From the NCBI GenBank assembly GCA_018266255.1, contig JAFEAT010000018.1, positions 89,084 to 153,083 on the forward strand: a stretch of 64,000 nt of DNA, in the 5' to 3' direction. Below, piece by piece: positions 27,079 through 36,312 of this stretch. Positions within the stretch are counted from its first letter, which is position 1. Every line of letters starts with the position of its first letter. The position numbers and the translations under genes are program-made. The notes under the pieces are model-generated. The model was given only the letters and a program-made list of their open reading frames with translations, was not told the DNA's origin and made no database searches. Source of the stretch: Cyanobacteria bacterium SZAS-4 (GTDB taxonomy: Bacteria > Cyanobacteriota > Vampirovibrionia > Obscuribacterales > Obscuribacteraceae).

Positions 27079-29175
27079 GTGCCTCGCAGTATTTCTCAAG
27101 GCAGGTTTATTTTGTTTCGAGTATCAAATTTTTTCAGCCGCACGGCGATTGCAGGCACTCTGGGCATCGTTTCAGCCCTTCTAATTCCGGCTCATTCCGC
27201 GGAGCAGAGCAAGGACGGCATAAACGTTGCCAGTATGGACAAAACTGTCGCCCCTTGCCATGACTTCTTCCGGTACGCCGACGGTACCTGGCTGAAAAAC
27301 ACGCCTATTCCTGACGATTATGCGAACTGGGGCATTTTGAGCGTTATTAACGAACAGAATCTCAACCGCGTTCACAAAATTCTTGAAGATGCGGCTGCCA
27401 AAACCGATCTTGCTCCAGGAAGTGTTGAAAAGAAAATCGGTGACCTCTATTTCAGCGGCATGGACAGCAAGAAGATAGAGGAAGCGGGTGCCACAGTGTT
27501 GAAAGCCGAATTTCAACGCATCAACAACATCAAAGATACAGCCGAGCTGCAAGCTGAAATAGCCAGATTGCATCCGTTCGGTGGCAATGACCTATTCAAG
27601 TTCTCGGCTGACCAGGACTTCAAAGACAGCACTCAATATATTGGATCAGCCTGGCAGGGCGGATTAGGCTTGCCTGACCGAGACTACTACACAAATTCAG
27701 ATGAAGACTCGGTCAAAAAGCGCAAGGAATATACAGCTCATATCGAAAAGATGTTCGAGTTGCTTGGGAACACCAATGCTCAAGCTGCGGAAAAAGCCAA
27801 GAAAGTCATGGACATCGAGATGAAGCTTGCTGAGGCAAGCATGAAGAACGAAGACACCAGAAAACCTGAACTTGTCTATCACAAGATGACCGTCGCCGAA
27901 CTCGATAAGCTGACACCGCATTTCTCGTGGACTAAATATTTGGCTGAGATAGGTCATCCGCACATCCAGCACATTTCAGTTGGACAGCCAGAATTTTTCA
28001 AAGCTATGGACGCTCAACTGGTGGCAATTCCTTTGGATGATTGGAAAGACTATCTGACATTCCATTTGATTGATGACGCCGCGCCATATCTTTCTTCCAA
28101 ATTCGAAGAAGAAGATTTCAATTTCCATGGGCGCCTTCTTGAAGGCAAAAAGAAGATCCTGCCTAGATGGAAGCGTGTAGTCGAAACAACGAATGGTGCG
28201 CTCGGCGAGGCTGTGGGCGAAGTATACGTGCGTACGGCATTTCCACCTGAGGCAAAACAAAAGGCACTACATCTGGTGCACCAGTTGCGCGAAACTCTCA
28301 AGGACGATCTGAAAACTTTAGATTGGATGAGTCCTGAGACACGCCAGAACGCACTGGCGAAAATTGATTCGTTTCAAGAGAAGATCGGATATCCAGATAA
28401 GTGGCGCGATTATTCCAAGCTGCATATCAGCCGCGATGGCAGCTATTTTGCCAATGTCACTCGGGCGAACGAATTTGAGTTCAACAGACAGTTGAATAAA
28501 ATCGGCAAGCCTGTCGACCGCACTGAATGGATGATGAACGCACATACGGTCAACGCTTATTACAATCCAGCGATGAACGAAATCGTCTTCCCAGCAGGCA
28601 TTTTGCAACCACCTATCTTCGACCCTAAAGCTGATGATGCCACTAATCTTGGTGGCATGGGAATGGTCATCGGTCACGAAATGACGCACGGTTTCGACGA
28701 CCAGGGCAGTAAATTCGATGCCAAAGGAAACATGGTGAACTGGTGGACACCAGAAGACATGAAGCGCTTCGAGAGCCGTGTAGATTTGATCCGCAACCAA
28801 TATGACGGGTACGTAGTAGCAGGCGACACGCACTTGAAAGGAAAACTAGTTTCAGGTGAAGCCGCAGCTGACCTGGGCGGCTTAACCATCGCATACAAAA
28901 CGCTAGAAAGAAACCTGGCTGGCAAACCGCATGAAAAGGACGCCAACGGTTTCACCCCTGAGCAGCGATTCTTCATAGCGTTCGCGCAGTGCTGGGCAAC
29001 TAACTACCGACCAGAGCGAGAACGATTGATCGCCAAGACCAACCCCCACCCAACAGCCGAGTACCGAGTAAACGGAACGCTAGCCAACATGGATGCCTTC
29101 GCCGAAGCATTCAAATGTGGCGACGACAAAGACTCAATGATGTTGCCCACTGATAAACGCTGCCGCCTCTGGTAG
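27079..29175 (+). CDS. M13 family zinc endopeptidase (neprilysin/PepO-like), secreted
   Basis: It has 698 residues. An N-terminal signal peptide (hydrophobic core about 23-37, ending PAHSAEQ) is followed by the peptidase M13 N-domain and the catalytic domain. The zinc site is HEMTH (533-537) with the third ligand Glu594 and Asp598 in GEAAADLGG. NAYYNP, FPAGILQPP and the C-terminal CRLW are typical of neprilysins. These enzymes cut short peptides outside the cytoplasm. The start is GTG 27079 with GAAGG about 10 bases ahead; no ATG in frame would keep the signal peptide. A double-hairpin GCCGG repeat follows the stop by 27 bases. Confidence 0.95.
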   Translation: MPRSISQGRFILFRVSNFFSRTAIAGTLGIVSALLIPAHSAEQSKDGINVASMDKTVAPCHDFFRYADGTWLKNTPIPDDYANWGILSVINEQNLNRVHKILEDAAAKTDLAPGSVEKKIGDLYFSGMDSKKIEEAGATVLKAEFQRINNIKDTAELQAEIARLHPFGGNDLFKFSADQDFKDSTQYIGSAWQGGLGLPDRDYYTNSDEDSVKKRKEYTAHIEKMFELLGNTNAQAAEKAKKVMDIEMKLAEASMKNEDTRKPELVYHKMTVAELDKLTPHFSWTKYLAEIGHPHIQHISVGQPEFFKAMDAQLVAIPLDDWKDYLTFHLIDDAAPYLSSKFEEEDFNFHGRLLEGKKKILPRWKRVVETTNGALGEAVGEVYVRTAFPPEAKQKALHLVHQLRETLKDDLKTLDWMSPETRQNALAKIDSFQEKIGYPDKWRDYSKLHISRDGSYFANVTRANEFEFNRQLNKIGKPVDRTEWMMNAHTVNAYYNPAMNEIVFPAGILQPPIFDPKADDATNLGGMGMVIGHEMTHGFDDQGSKFDAKGNMVNWWTPEDMKRFESRVDLIRNQYDGYVVAGDTHLKGKLVSGEAAADLGGLTIAYKTLERNLAGKPHEKDANGFTPEQRFFIAFAQCWATNYRPERERLIAKTNPHPTAEYRVNGTLANMDAFAEAFKCGDDKDSMMLPTDKRCRLW

Positions 29176-29202
29176 ATGGAGCGCAGCGACAGTTAGAACA
29201 AC

Positions 29203-29248
29203 GCCGGTCAATAGACCGGCGTACCTATGCCGGCTAAAGCCGCGCTCC
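29203..29248 (+). repeat. Dispersed double-hairpin GCCGG element, copy B
   Basis: GCCGGTC-aata-GACCGGC is followed by GCCGGCT-aa-AGCCGCGC: the same order of two hairpins as copies at 56029 and 62991. The second hairpin has a mismatch. It lies just past the M13 peptidase gene. Confidence 0.7.
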
Positions 29249-29251
29249 CGG

Positions 29252-29440
29252 CTAACTGTGTGCCAGCGGGGGAAGGCCAACGCCGAAATCTGAGAAGCTA
29301 CGTGTGCGTTCGACAGGCTTTACTTGATTGCTTCTGTCATCTCTAGCGATAGCGCTTTCCTCATCTTGACTCTTCGAGTTAAGAACAAGTCCATTGGCCA
29401 TTTTTTGGAAGAAATCGCGAACTTGATCTGAATTATGCAT
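29252..29440 (-). CDS. Small hypothetical protein
   Basis: Not recognised. It has 62 residues, starts MHNSDQVRDFFQKMANGLVL and ends FSDFGVGLPPLAHS. ATG 29440 is chosen because GAGG lies 9 bases upstream. It is polar, with no signal peptide or helix in the membrane. A perfect GTGAC/GTCAC inverted repeat about 110 bases upstream could be its operator. Confidence 0.45.
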   Translation of the reverse strand: MHNSDQVRDFFQKMANGLVLNSKSQDEESAIARDDRSNQVKPVERTRSFSDFGVGLPPLAHS

Positions 29441-29546
29441 ATAGTAAGTCCTCAAAGTTGCCAGCGCGAAGAAGGGGGGAACCGCTTAGTGCAGTTCTCT
29501 TGGGGGAGCTATTCGTTTCGGGATAGTTTTACTATAGGGACCAAAT

Positions 29547-29562
29547 GTGACTTAATTGTCAC
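29547..29562. promoter_or_regulatory. Inverted repeat GTGAC-N6-GTCAC, possible operator
   Basis: A perfect 5+5 palindrome with an AT-only spacer (TTAATT) lies in a 200-base gap upstream of the small gene at 29252. A TATAGT-like -10 on the minus strand lies about 10 bases away, at 29531-29536. It has the look of a dimeric regulator site but does not match CRP spacing. Confidence 0.35.
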
Positions 29563-29647
29563 TTCTTCGAATCGCTAGCGCGAAAATCCTTAAACGCCCA
29601 CAGGTGGGGATTTTTCCTTGAGAAACTTTTGGCTACCGGATTGAGAC

Positions 29648-30136
29648 TCAGCGCCCGCAATGAATGTCCAGGCCGCTATCAATATCAGCTCGAAATTGGC
29701 TTTTTTCATCTGCCGACATAGTGAGCCCCATCAAACCGCCAGTCATGTTCGCCATCCAATAGTGCTTTTGATAGGTGTCAGAGAAGCGCTTCCAGTGCTC
29801 ATCTCTTGCGTCGCCAGTTCTAAGAAAGTGATCGAATAAGCTCAGTTCGAGGTCAAAGATTGTTTTGTCCCAGATGCACCACATCTGAAATGTTGTGCAC
29901 GCTTTGATGACACAATCGATTTTTGTCGGTTCCATCGACGTAATGGTTAATTCGGAAGATATCGCAATAGGCTTGGCTGAGAGCAGGACGTCGAAGACTC
30001 CGCCACGACGACCATGGAGGCAATGGTCATCTTGCGACATCTTCATGCCATGGTTCGTCCAGAATTCAGACGCTTTTTGCTGTAGGTCTGAGTTCCATTC
30101 CGATATTTCAATCGTTCGAGCGATGGTTTCGACCAT
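29648..30136 (-). CDS. Hypothetical protein
   Basis: Not recognised. It has 162 residues, a mixed alpha/beta soluble protein with several Trp and Cys residues (AISSELTITSMEP, CTTFQMWCIWDKTIFDLEL, SDTYQKHYWMANMTGGLMG). The strand-turn-strand pattern in the middle could be a SRPBCC or PH-like fold, but no motif confirms this. It starts 42 bases after the stop of a small membrane protein gene in the same direction, so the two may be co-transcribed. Confidence 0.5.
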   Translation of the reverse strand: MVETIARTIEISEWNSDLQQKASEFWTNHGMKMSQDDHCLHGRRGGVFDVLLSAKPIAISSELTITSMEPTKIDCVIKACTTFQMWCIWDKTIFDLELSLFDHFLRTGDARDEHWKRFSDTYQKHYWMANMTGGLMGLTMSADEKSQFRADIDSGLDIHCGR

Positions 30137-30178
30137 AGTTCTTCCATGATAGGTGAGCCGTTGGATTGCAGGATTAAT

Positions 30179-30409
30179 TCAATCGCAAGTCCAATGTTGT
30201 ACAGACTGAGATTGATGAATTCCGAATTCAATTCCGACGATGAACATTAAGACTGCGACAATTGCTCCAGAAATCCAAATTTTTCCAAAATTTAGACCTG
30301 TCGCATTTACTATCGCTCGGCACCAAACCGGGTCAAAGCAAGCCGCTCCCAGCGCTAGTAACGGAGAAATGGTAATCACCATCGCCAGTTCAAGTACGGA
30401 GCTATCCAT
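30179..30409 (-). CDS. Small two-helix membrane protein
   Basis: Not recognised. It has 76 residues with two transmembrane helices (about 5-25, LELAMVITISPLLALGAACF, and about 44-62, ISGAIVAVLMFIVGIEFGI). GGGAA lies 6 bases before the ATG. It precedes the 162-residue hypothetical gene in the same direction. Confidence 0.5.
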   Translation of the reverse strand: MDSSVLELAMVITISPLLALGAACFDPVWCRAIVNATGLNFGKIWISGAIVAVLMFIVGIEFGIHQSQSVQHWTCD

Positions 30410-30614
30410 GGAAATTCCCGGTCAGTAAATCCATCATACACGGAGAGCTCATTCTCCAGCTGAAGCTTTCTTTTCAGCCAGACAATCTCTGGCTTCGGTC
30501 GTCTGCGTCGCGGCATTCACCTATCCTCACATTGAAGGACACCATCAGTGCACTTCAATGTGCAGTCGGGCTTGAGCTCTTGTTTTTCTGCTGTATCGAT
30601 TATATCGCAGGCTT

Positions 30615-31634
30615 CTACATAAGAATGTCAGCGACAGGCTGAATAGGTTCCGGCAAATTCTTTTCACCGAGCATCTGCAACAGTTCAATTTCGATGTTTC
30701 TGCATATCGAAGTGAGCGGCACGTCGTTGAGTGCCAGTTCAAACGGATCTTCGCTGCTGTCGCCGACTTGCTCCATCGTGATGAACATCCATGAAATCAA
30801 CGTGCTGAACGGAATGACCAGCCAGTCGAGCCACGATGTTGATGCTTTTGCCAATTCATCGATCAAACCGAAAGGCAAAAGCAGCAAAAATATCCAAACA
30901 AAGACTCCGCTGAAATAGGCATATTGGCGAGGAAATGGAAAATTCTTCAGTCGCTCAGACGCGCCTTGTTCTTTGATACATTCGATTATCGTATCAGTCA
31001 TTTTCTCGCAAGCATTGCTGTGCACTGATGGAAGATTCGATAAAGCCTCGATGTCCGTTATTTGCATTTGCAAAAGCGAAAGTGGTGCATTGATGGCACC
31101 ATCGATTTTGAGTTGATCTTCTTTCGACAGTGTTTTTGAAAGGTATTCCGACAGTGTCTCAGTCGCGTAATCTTGTCCAAACAACGATCGAATCAACGAC
31201 GCTTCGGGAGCCGTTTTGTGAGAGTTTCTGTGAGCTGGAAAACTTCGCAAACTTAGTCGAAGCGAATTACACCAGGCAATTTGTCTGCGCACCAGAATCT
31301 GCTGCAAATTTCTCACTTCGTCTGATTTGCTCTGAGCCAGAGACAGAGTCAATGCTCCGAAGGCACGACTCAAGTTTGCAATTGATCCCCAGATTTTTCG
31401 ACCTTCCCAAAGTCTTTCGTATGAGGCGTTATTTTTAAAGCCTACATAAAATGCTACGGCAGTTCCTATCGTGCCAACTGGTAAGAAGGGAATGGCGACG
31501 AATTTCCATCCCATCACCTGAAATGCGTAAACTGCAGCAAAGCTGTATAGCGTGAAGAACACGAGATGTCGCCAGCAAAACCAAAGAATAATCGACGGTT
31601 TAATTTCGCTTCTAACGTACACTTGTGACCTCAC
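30615..31634 (-). CDS. Bestrophin-family (UPF0187) membrane channel
   Basis: It has 339 residues with four hydrophobic helices in bestrophin spacing: two near the N-terminus (about 20-65) and two near 225-270. The family block GTAVAFYVGFKNNASYERLWEGRKIWGS is present, as is the cytoplasmic helix region carrying RQIAWCNSLRLSLR. Bacterial bestrophins form pentameric anion or cation channels. No partner gene is adjacent. A minus-strand open frame that overlaps the start by four bases is a probable shadow of the divergent LRR gene. Confidence 0.88.
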   Translation of the reverse strand: MRSQVYVRSEIKPSIILWFCWRHLVFFTLYSFAAVYAFQVMGWKFVAIPFLPVGTIGTAVAFYVGFKNNASYERLWEGRKIWGSIANLSRAFGALTLSLAQSKSDEVRNLQQILVRRQIAWCNSLRLSLRSFPAHRNSHKTAPEASLIRSLFGQDYATETLSEYLSKTLSKEDQLKIDGAINAPLSLLQMQITDIEALSNLPSVHSNACEKMTDTIIECIKEQGASERLKNFPFPRQYAYFSGVFVWIFLLLLPFGLIDELAKASTSWLDWLVIPFSTLISWMFITMEQVGDSSEDPFELALNDVPLTSICRNIEIELLQMLGEKNLPEPIQPVADILM

Positions 31635-31826
31635 TTTTTCGCAGACGGTGTCGATAATACCATCATCGCGTTGAGGAGCTTGTGTGTATTCCTGATCCCA
31701 AAAGAATACGTATCAATGCTGAGCTTTGCATCTGTATTCAATAGAGTAGAATGCAGCGAAGCATATTGTGTCGCGTAGAAGTCGCAAAGTATTTTCGTGT
31801 CAATTATTTCTAAATCTGAGATTTCA

Positions 31827-33020
31827 ATGAAAGTAAGTGTTCTAGTTGCATTAGTATGTACACTCACTTTTTCGCTGCCAGGTTTTGCGGCGGAAGATTG
31901 GCTTATTGAATACGGTCCAAAGCGACTGATGAATGATCCTCGATATGCAGGAGTTTGTTTGAAGGCGGATCTTCCAAAAGATCTGTCGTATTTATCAAGC
32001 AAACCGGAGCCGCGCCCACCTTACAAGAAGTCAGAAACTGGCGGTTCAGCAGATCCGCGCTATCTTCTGTTCACACCGAATTTAGGCGATCCTCCGCAAG
32101 ACAAAGAGCGTGCCGAGATGATCAATCTAAATTCAGTAGTTTTGAGTGATTATGGTGTGCTCGCTTTTCTCCCTAAACTTCGCGAGGCATGGATAGTCAC
32201 AGACAAACCTGAGCAACTTCCCCAGGCACTATTAGATGCGCTTGGCACAGATCGATCGCTGAAGTGTTTATGTATTCGTGGTGATGTTTCCTCGCTTGAT
32301 CTTGCGGTTCTCGGCCGAGTTCCAGGGCTGGAGACGATATATTTCTCGGATTCTCATTTGACCGCGCGCAATATTGAACAGCTTGCAGCAATTAAATCGC
32401 TTCACTGCATAGAAGTAAGTGATGAGCACGAACTCTCCGCCGCCAGTGTCGCAAGTTTGGTAGCTATCAAAAGACTTCGAGACCTCCGACTTAGTTGTCC
32501 ACTGGCTGCTGACGCAGATCTTTCGCTCTTGAAGGATTTGTCACAACTTCGCCGTTTGCACATCCCGGTTCGAGCGAACACGCTGGAGCAGGTGTCCAAA
32601 TTGATCAAGCTCAAAGTTTTGAAAGCCGGTGGTGGTGCTAGTGATACGAGTATTGAGGCGGGTATTCCTCATCTTTCAACGCTCAAGAATTTGATTTCTC
32701 TCGAACTACTTGAAGGTTCTTATGTTCACATCACTGGTGAAACGCTGGGTGATTTGCGATATCTTCCGCTGAAATATCTCGTGGTTAACAGTTGCCATAT
32801 TACGCCAGATGGATATCGGTCGCTGTCCGACATTAAGTCGCTAAGAGGGCTCGACATCACCTGGACTAGACCGCCTCATACGGGTTTAATGGCAGTGTCG
32901 AATTTGCGCAATCTGCGTAGACTTGACGCTTCCTGCATCGACGACTATGACCAGCTCAAAGTCTTAGCTGACACATTGCCACAATGCAGCATACAAGCAA
33001 GCAAAAATTGTAATCGCTAG
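31827..33020 (+). CDS. Secreted leucine-rich-repeat protein
   Basis: It has 397 residues. ATG 31827 gives a clear signal peptide (MKVSVLVALVCTLTFSLPGFAAE); the frame is open ten codons further but without a signal. After a 90-residue N-terminal part, about ten leucine-rich repeats of 22-26 residues follow (LPKLREAWIVTD, VPGLETIYFSDS, IKSLRGLDITW, LRNLRRLDASC). LRR domains bind proteins. The end (LADTLPQCSIQ) matches the relic at 25371, so the genome holds a family of these. Unusually, the C-terminus lacks any anchor, so the protein is probably free in the periplasm or medium. Confidence 0.85.
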   Translation: MKVSVLVALVCTLTFSLPGFAAEDWLIEYGPKRLMNDPRYAGVCLKADLPKDLSYLSSKPEPRPPYKKSETGGSADPRYLLFTPNLGDPPQDKERAEMINLNSVVLSDYGVLAFLPKLREAWIVTDKPEQLPQALLDALGTDRSLKCLCIRGDVSSLDLAVLGRVPGLETIYFSDSHLTARNIEQLAAIKSLHCIEVSDEHELSAASVASLVAIKRLRDLRLSCPLAADADLSLLKDLSQLRRLHIPVRANTLEQVSKLIKLKVLKAGGGASDTSIEAGIPHLSTLKNLISLELLEGSYVHITGETLGDLRYLPLKYLVVNSCHITPDGYRSLSDIKSLRGLDITWTRPPHTGLMAVSNLRNLRRLDASCIDDYDQLKVLADTLPQCSIQASKNCNR

Positions 33021-33326
33021 TCAGCAGCGTGTCGTTTATAACTGACGTGCGAATGCTGCTGCCGGTGCGACTGAGTCATACTTTGATGCCCACTGTTGAG
33101 CTGAATCACTCATTTTGCTTCCAATTGTGGCTTTCTGGCTAGTGTCCGGAGCTATTTCCCAAAAAACTGCGGGAACCCGTGATCCATGTCTGCGGGAACC
33201 CGTGGTCGATTAGTAATATTTTGGTAGTTTGACACTGTTATGTTCTAAGCAAGAAACGCCACTTCATATTCCTGCCGATGCCGAGACAGCTCGCAGCGTT
33301 GGACCGCTTTCTAGTAGGTAAGTGTA
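33021..33326. other. Intergenic region between LRR gene and 458-residue protein gene
   Basis: About 300 bases. Apart from the 15-bp direct repeat described separately (33167-33204) nothing is recognised. TTGACA occurs at 33229 but no -10 box at a fitting distance could be seen. Confidence 0.4.
33167..33204. promoter_or_regulatory. Direct repeat of a 15-bp semi-palindrome, possible operators
   Basis: CTGCGGGAACCCGTG occurs at 33167-33181 and 33190-33204. The copies are identical and start 23 bases apart, about two helical turns. Each carries CGGG-aa-CCCG. They lie about 125-160 bases ahead of the gene at 33327, in a position suited to an upstream regulator. Confidence 0.4.
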
Positions 33327-34703
33327 ATGTCGCTTGAAACAGACTCAGCCAGTGCAAGAAGACCAGACGCCGTAGAACACACTTCGGTTAAGGATAACAA
33401 TGTCGACCCTGCGGCTAAACTTTCCAGCGGCGTTTGGAATGACATGAAGCTCAGTGGAGCCAAGAAGCCTGAAGTCGAAACAGGAACGCTGAATTTTGAC
33501 GAACATCCGTCTATTTTTCCACAAGAGCAGTTTGCGGCTCTGAAGACCGGAACAGCCACCGATGCGGGAAGTGGAGCGCCGAACGCTCCGATAGAGCAAC
33601 AGCGTCATGCACCAGACGCGCATGTTGACAGCAAAGCGAACCGCGATCGACAAACGCAGGTAGCTGCTCTTGATGCATCTGTTGGTGATCAGTTAAAAGC
33701 TCAATTTACTAATCCCGCCACCGTATTTGGTGATGCCATAGATACAGCGCACAACTTGATCAATGCCAAACCGGGCGATCATCAAAAGATATTCGAGGAC
33801 GCTGCGGCGAAATTTACTAAAGAAAATCCCAAAGCTGACGGATTTGCTTTTCAGGGAGTTCTCGAAAATGCCCTTCGCCAGAGCTCCGAGCCGAATACTC
33901 TCAGAACCACCTTTGGTGGCGCACTGGGCGAAATTCACGACACCAAAGCGATAACTCCTGCTAATCCGAAAGGGCTTGTTGCCTCAGCGTTTCTGAGCAG
34001 CCATGATCCACAAATCGATACTCGCGAAAAGGCAGCTCTGTCTGCCGAACAACAATCGGCTCAGATTCTGACAGATGCTCAAAAAGGATTGACTGGCGAT
34101 CAACTCACTAAGTTCGGAAACGCCTTCAATGAGGAGTTCGATCGCCAGGCACACCTCGGATTGACGACGCCGCGTAAAGACATCGACGCTCGCGTGCCGT
34201 CTGCGGATACTCCTGGTTTTGCGGCGCAGGTTGAAGCTTTGAAAGCGTTAAGAGGCGTGGATGATAAGTTGGCTCAGCAAGCTGTTTACTTTGCCAATCA
34301 ATTGGCCTTTTCGAAGCCCAAGGATATTCAAAAGAATTATTCTGATGCCATACAGTTAATGCAGGATGCCAATCCAACTAAAGACCGTGCAAGTCTGGCG
34401 GTTCTCATTTCTGATGCACAAGGCAAGCTTGGCGAAACACCTATTACGATGGGTTTTAACCTGTTAGGAAACGACCTGGCGTATTTCGATCAACGCTTAG
34501 GCACTCCATCTAATCCGAATGGCTACGTTGCGACTACGCCGTGGCACCCATTAGATGCTGACTCGATGAAAGGGTTTGAAGCTGCGCAGAAAGTCGGTGC
34601 TGTCATCGGCGATAACGCGAAAAATGTACCAAATGTCATTCACCAACAAAATGATTTCAGGCTATCTGTTTTAAATTTGTATGACCGACTTCGAACTGAA
34701 TAA
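33327..34703 (+). CDS. Hypothetical protein, soluble, mostly helical
   Basis: Not recognised. It has 458 residues and no signal peptide or membrane helix. Residues 1-110 are low-complexity, polar and acidic (SLETDSASARRPDAVEHT...). Residues 110-455 are predicted helical with Ala, Gln, Asp and Lys repeats (for example AVYFANQLAFSKPKDIQK). The polar disordered N-terminus without export signal resembles those of the nearby EF-hand-like and protealysin-like proteins, so they may share an export or localisation route; this is inference. The ribosome-binding site (AGGT) is weak. Confidence 0.65.
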   Translation: MSLETDSASARRPDAVEHTSVKDNNVDPAAKLSSGVWNDMKLSGAKKPEVETGTLNFDEHPSIFPQEQFAALKTGTATDAGSGAPNAPIEQQRHAPDAHVDSKANRDRQTQVAALDASVGDQLKAQFTNPATVFGDAIDTAHNLINAKPGDHQKIFEDAAAKFTKENPKADGFAFQGVLENALRQSSEPNTLRTTFGGALGEIHDTKAITPANPKGLVASAFLSSHDPQIDTREKAALSAEQQSAQILTDAQKGLTGDQLTKFGNAFNEEFDRQAHLGLTTPRKDIDARVPSADTPGFAAQVEALKALRGVDDKLAQQAVYFANQLAFSKPKDIQKNYSDAIQLMQDANPTKDRASLAVLISDAQGKLGETPITMGFNLLGNDLAYFDQRLGTPSNPNGYVATTPWHPLDADSMKGFEAAQKVGAVIGDNAKNVPNVIHQQNDFRLSVLNLYDRLRTE

Positions 34704-34708
34704 ACAAC

Positions 34709-36133
34709 TCATTTGATTTCTCGAGACTGAAAAGCAATCTTGTCTGAACTCCAGGTATCACGCAGCTTGGCAGATTCCTTAAGCCAGCCAGCTTCGAGAC
34801 AAGTCATTTGAAAAGTAAACCGGAGAGAGTCAGCATGGTATCTTTCTTTCGCGCTCAGTTTTTCGGCTGCTTGATTGAAAGTTTTTCTCGCTTCTGCAAA
34901 TTTCCCTTCCAAATCATACAGAAGCAATAAGTCCGTGTAAGCATTTACCTTTGGAGAATTTCCATTCACCTGTTCGTCGTTATAATTGCGCTCTTCCATA
35001 TCTGGACGCGATAAAACCCTCGTCAGAATCTCTTTTCGCATCTGTTCTTCGCGGACAGAATCACCCAAAGCTCTGTATGCCCACGCATATTTTCTAAGTA
35101 CTTCCGTGACTTGTTTGCTATCTACACCAAATGTCTCTGCATTTAGTTTTTTCAAGTCGCCTAAAGTCGATAGCGTTTCGGACGCTTCCCATCCGAGCTC
35201 ATAGTTGGGTGAAAGTTCGATCGCACACTTACGAAGTTTGAGTCTTACAGCCTCGTCTTCACGCATGCCCAGGCACCGTTCGTACTCAACAATCGCGGCA
35301 CGCATATGATGCCGCTCAAAAGATTGATCCCCTAACCGCTTCCTTGTCTCCCAATCGTTGGGATCGCGACCTGTTTTGGCAATCATCTTATCTAACATCG
35401 AGATTGCGACCAGGCGTCCGTCTTCAGGACCTTCATTGCAAGTTGCTATCGCGTAGTAGACCCAGTCGTGCATCAAGGGTAGTGAATAAGAAGCAAGCGG
35501 ATCGCCCGCTTTAATCTTCTCATCGAGCGACTTCATGCCGCTCCGTACGAGATTGGTGGGTGAGTCGGCTCTGACATAACCTTCGGCCGCCCCGGCTTCA
35601 TTGAGGTACTCGTCGAATGCCCTTATTGCGTAAGCCAGTTTGCCTAGCTTGAGCAGCGAGTCGGCGACTATTGAGAGCCGCCTGCATTTCACTAGATCGA
35701 AGGGCTTGCAGGTGGTGGGCATACTAAATACATCTGTCGGTAGTGGAAGGAGCGACACTAAACGCTCTTCCGCACGAATCTGCTCAATGTTTGTGTTTGG
35801 CACTTTCTTATAGTGCGAAATGGCTTGCCTTGCGTCTTCTGTGGCAATCAACCTGGATCTTTTTTTGTCCCAATCGCTCAGTTTTACATACAAGTCTCCA
35901 ATTTCTCTATCATTCGCACCGATTTTTTTGCCTATGTAACAGGCAGATACCCAGTAGCTGCTAGCCATTTCAAAGTCGTGTTCTGATTCGGCTTTTCGAC
36001 CTTGCTCGAGATACTCGCGATAGAGCGCCTCATTCTTAGAGCGTTCTGCGAGCATGAACCAAAAGAGAGTCATTGCGACTGCAGATAAAAGCGCAAGACA
36101 AATAAATCGTTTCGGCGAATTGGTAATTTCCAT
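34709..36133 (-). CDS. Membrane-anchored TPR-like protein
   Basis: It has 474 residues. One N-terminal transmembrane helix (about 11-28, ICLALLSAVAMTLFWFML) is followed by a helical solenoid with TPR-like helix pairs (EYLEQGRKAESEHDFEMASSYW, LLKLGKLAYAIRAFDEYL, SFERHHMRAAIVEYERCL, LYDLEGKFAEARKTFNQA). The repeats are irregular, so a number cannot be fixed. Probably a scaffold on the membrane, with the solenoid on the outer side if the helix acts as a signal anchor. Its stop lies 5 bases from the convergent end of the preceding gene. Confidence 0.65.
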   Translation of the reverse strand: MEITNSPKRFICLALLSAVAMTLFWFMLAERSKNEALYREYLEQGRKAESEHDFEMASSYWVSACYIGKKIGANDREIGDLYVKLSDWDKKRSRLIATEDARQAISHYKKVPNTNIEQIRAEERLVSLLPLPTDVFSMPTTCKPFDLVKCRRLSIVADSLLKLGKLAYAIRAFDEYLNEAGAAEGYVRADSPTNLVRSGMKSLDEKIKAGDPLASYSLPLMHDWVYYAIATCNEGPEDGRLVAISMLDKMIAKTGRDPNDWETRKRLGDQSFERHHMRAAIVEYERCLGMREDEAVRLKLRKCAIELSPNYELGWEASETLSTLGDLKKLNAETFGVDSKQVTEVLRKYAWAYRALGDSVREEQMRKEILTRVLSRPDMEERNYNDEQVNGNSPKVNAYTDLLLLYDLEGKFAEARKTFNQAAEKLSAKERYHADSLRFTFQMTCLEAGWLKESAKLRDTWSSDKIAFQSREIK

Positions 36134-36312
36134 TTTTTATCCCATAGTAAATTTTCAACCTCATCTTAAGACCTGAGCGTGTCAGAGTAATGACAAGCTT
36201 GTGTGGATTCAAACTTCACCGTGCGACGGGCGAGATGACTTCCATTCGGCAACGTTCTGGTAACACTAGCTTGCTATTAATAATTCAACCATCACCGTCT
36301 GAGGTCATGTTC

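Noticed and set aside
29546..29563. CRP/FNR-type binding site
   Set aside because: The half-sites TGTGA and TCACT are eight bases apart, not six, and the FNR half-site is absent.
31631..32002. Minus-strand gene overlapping the bestrophin start by four bases
   Set aside because: It runs antisense through the signal peptide and first part of the LRR gene, which has far better coding evidence.
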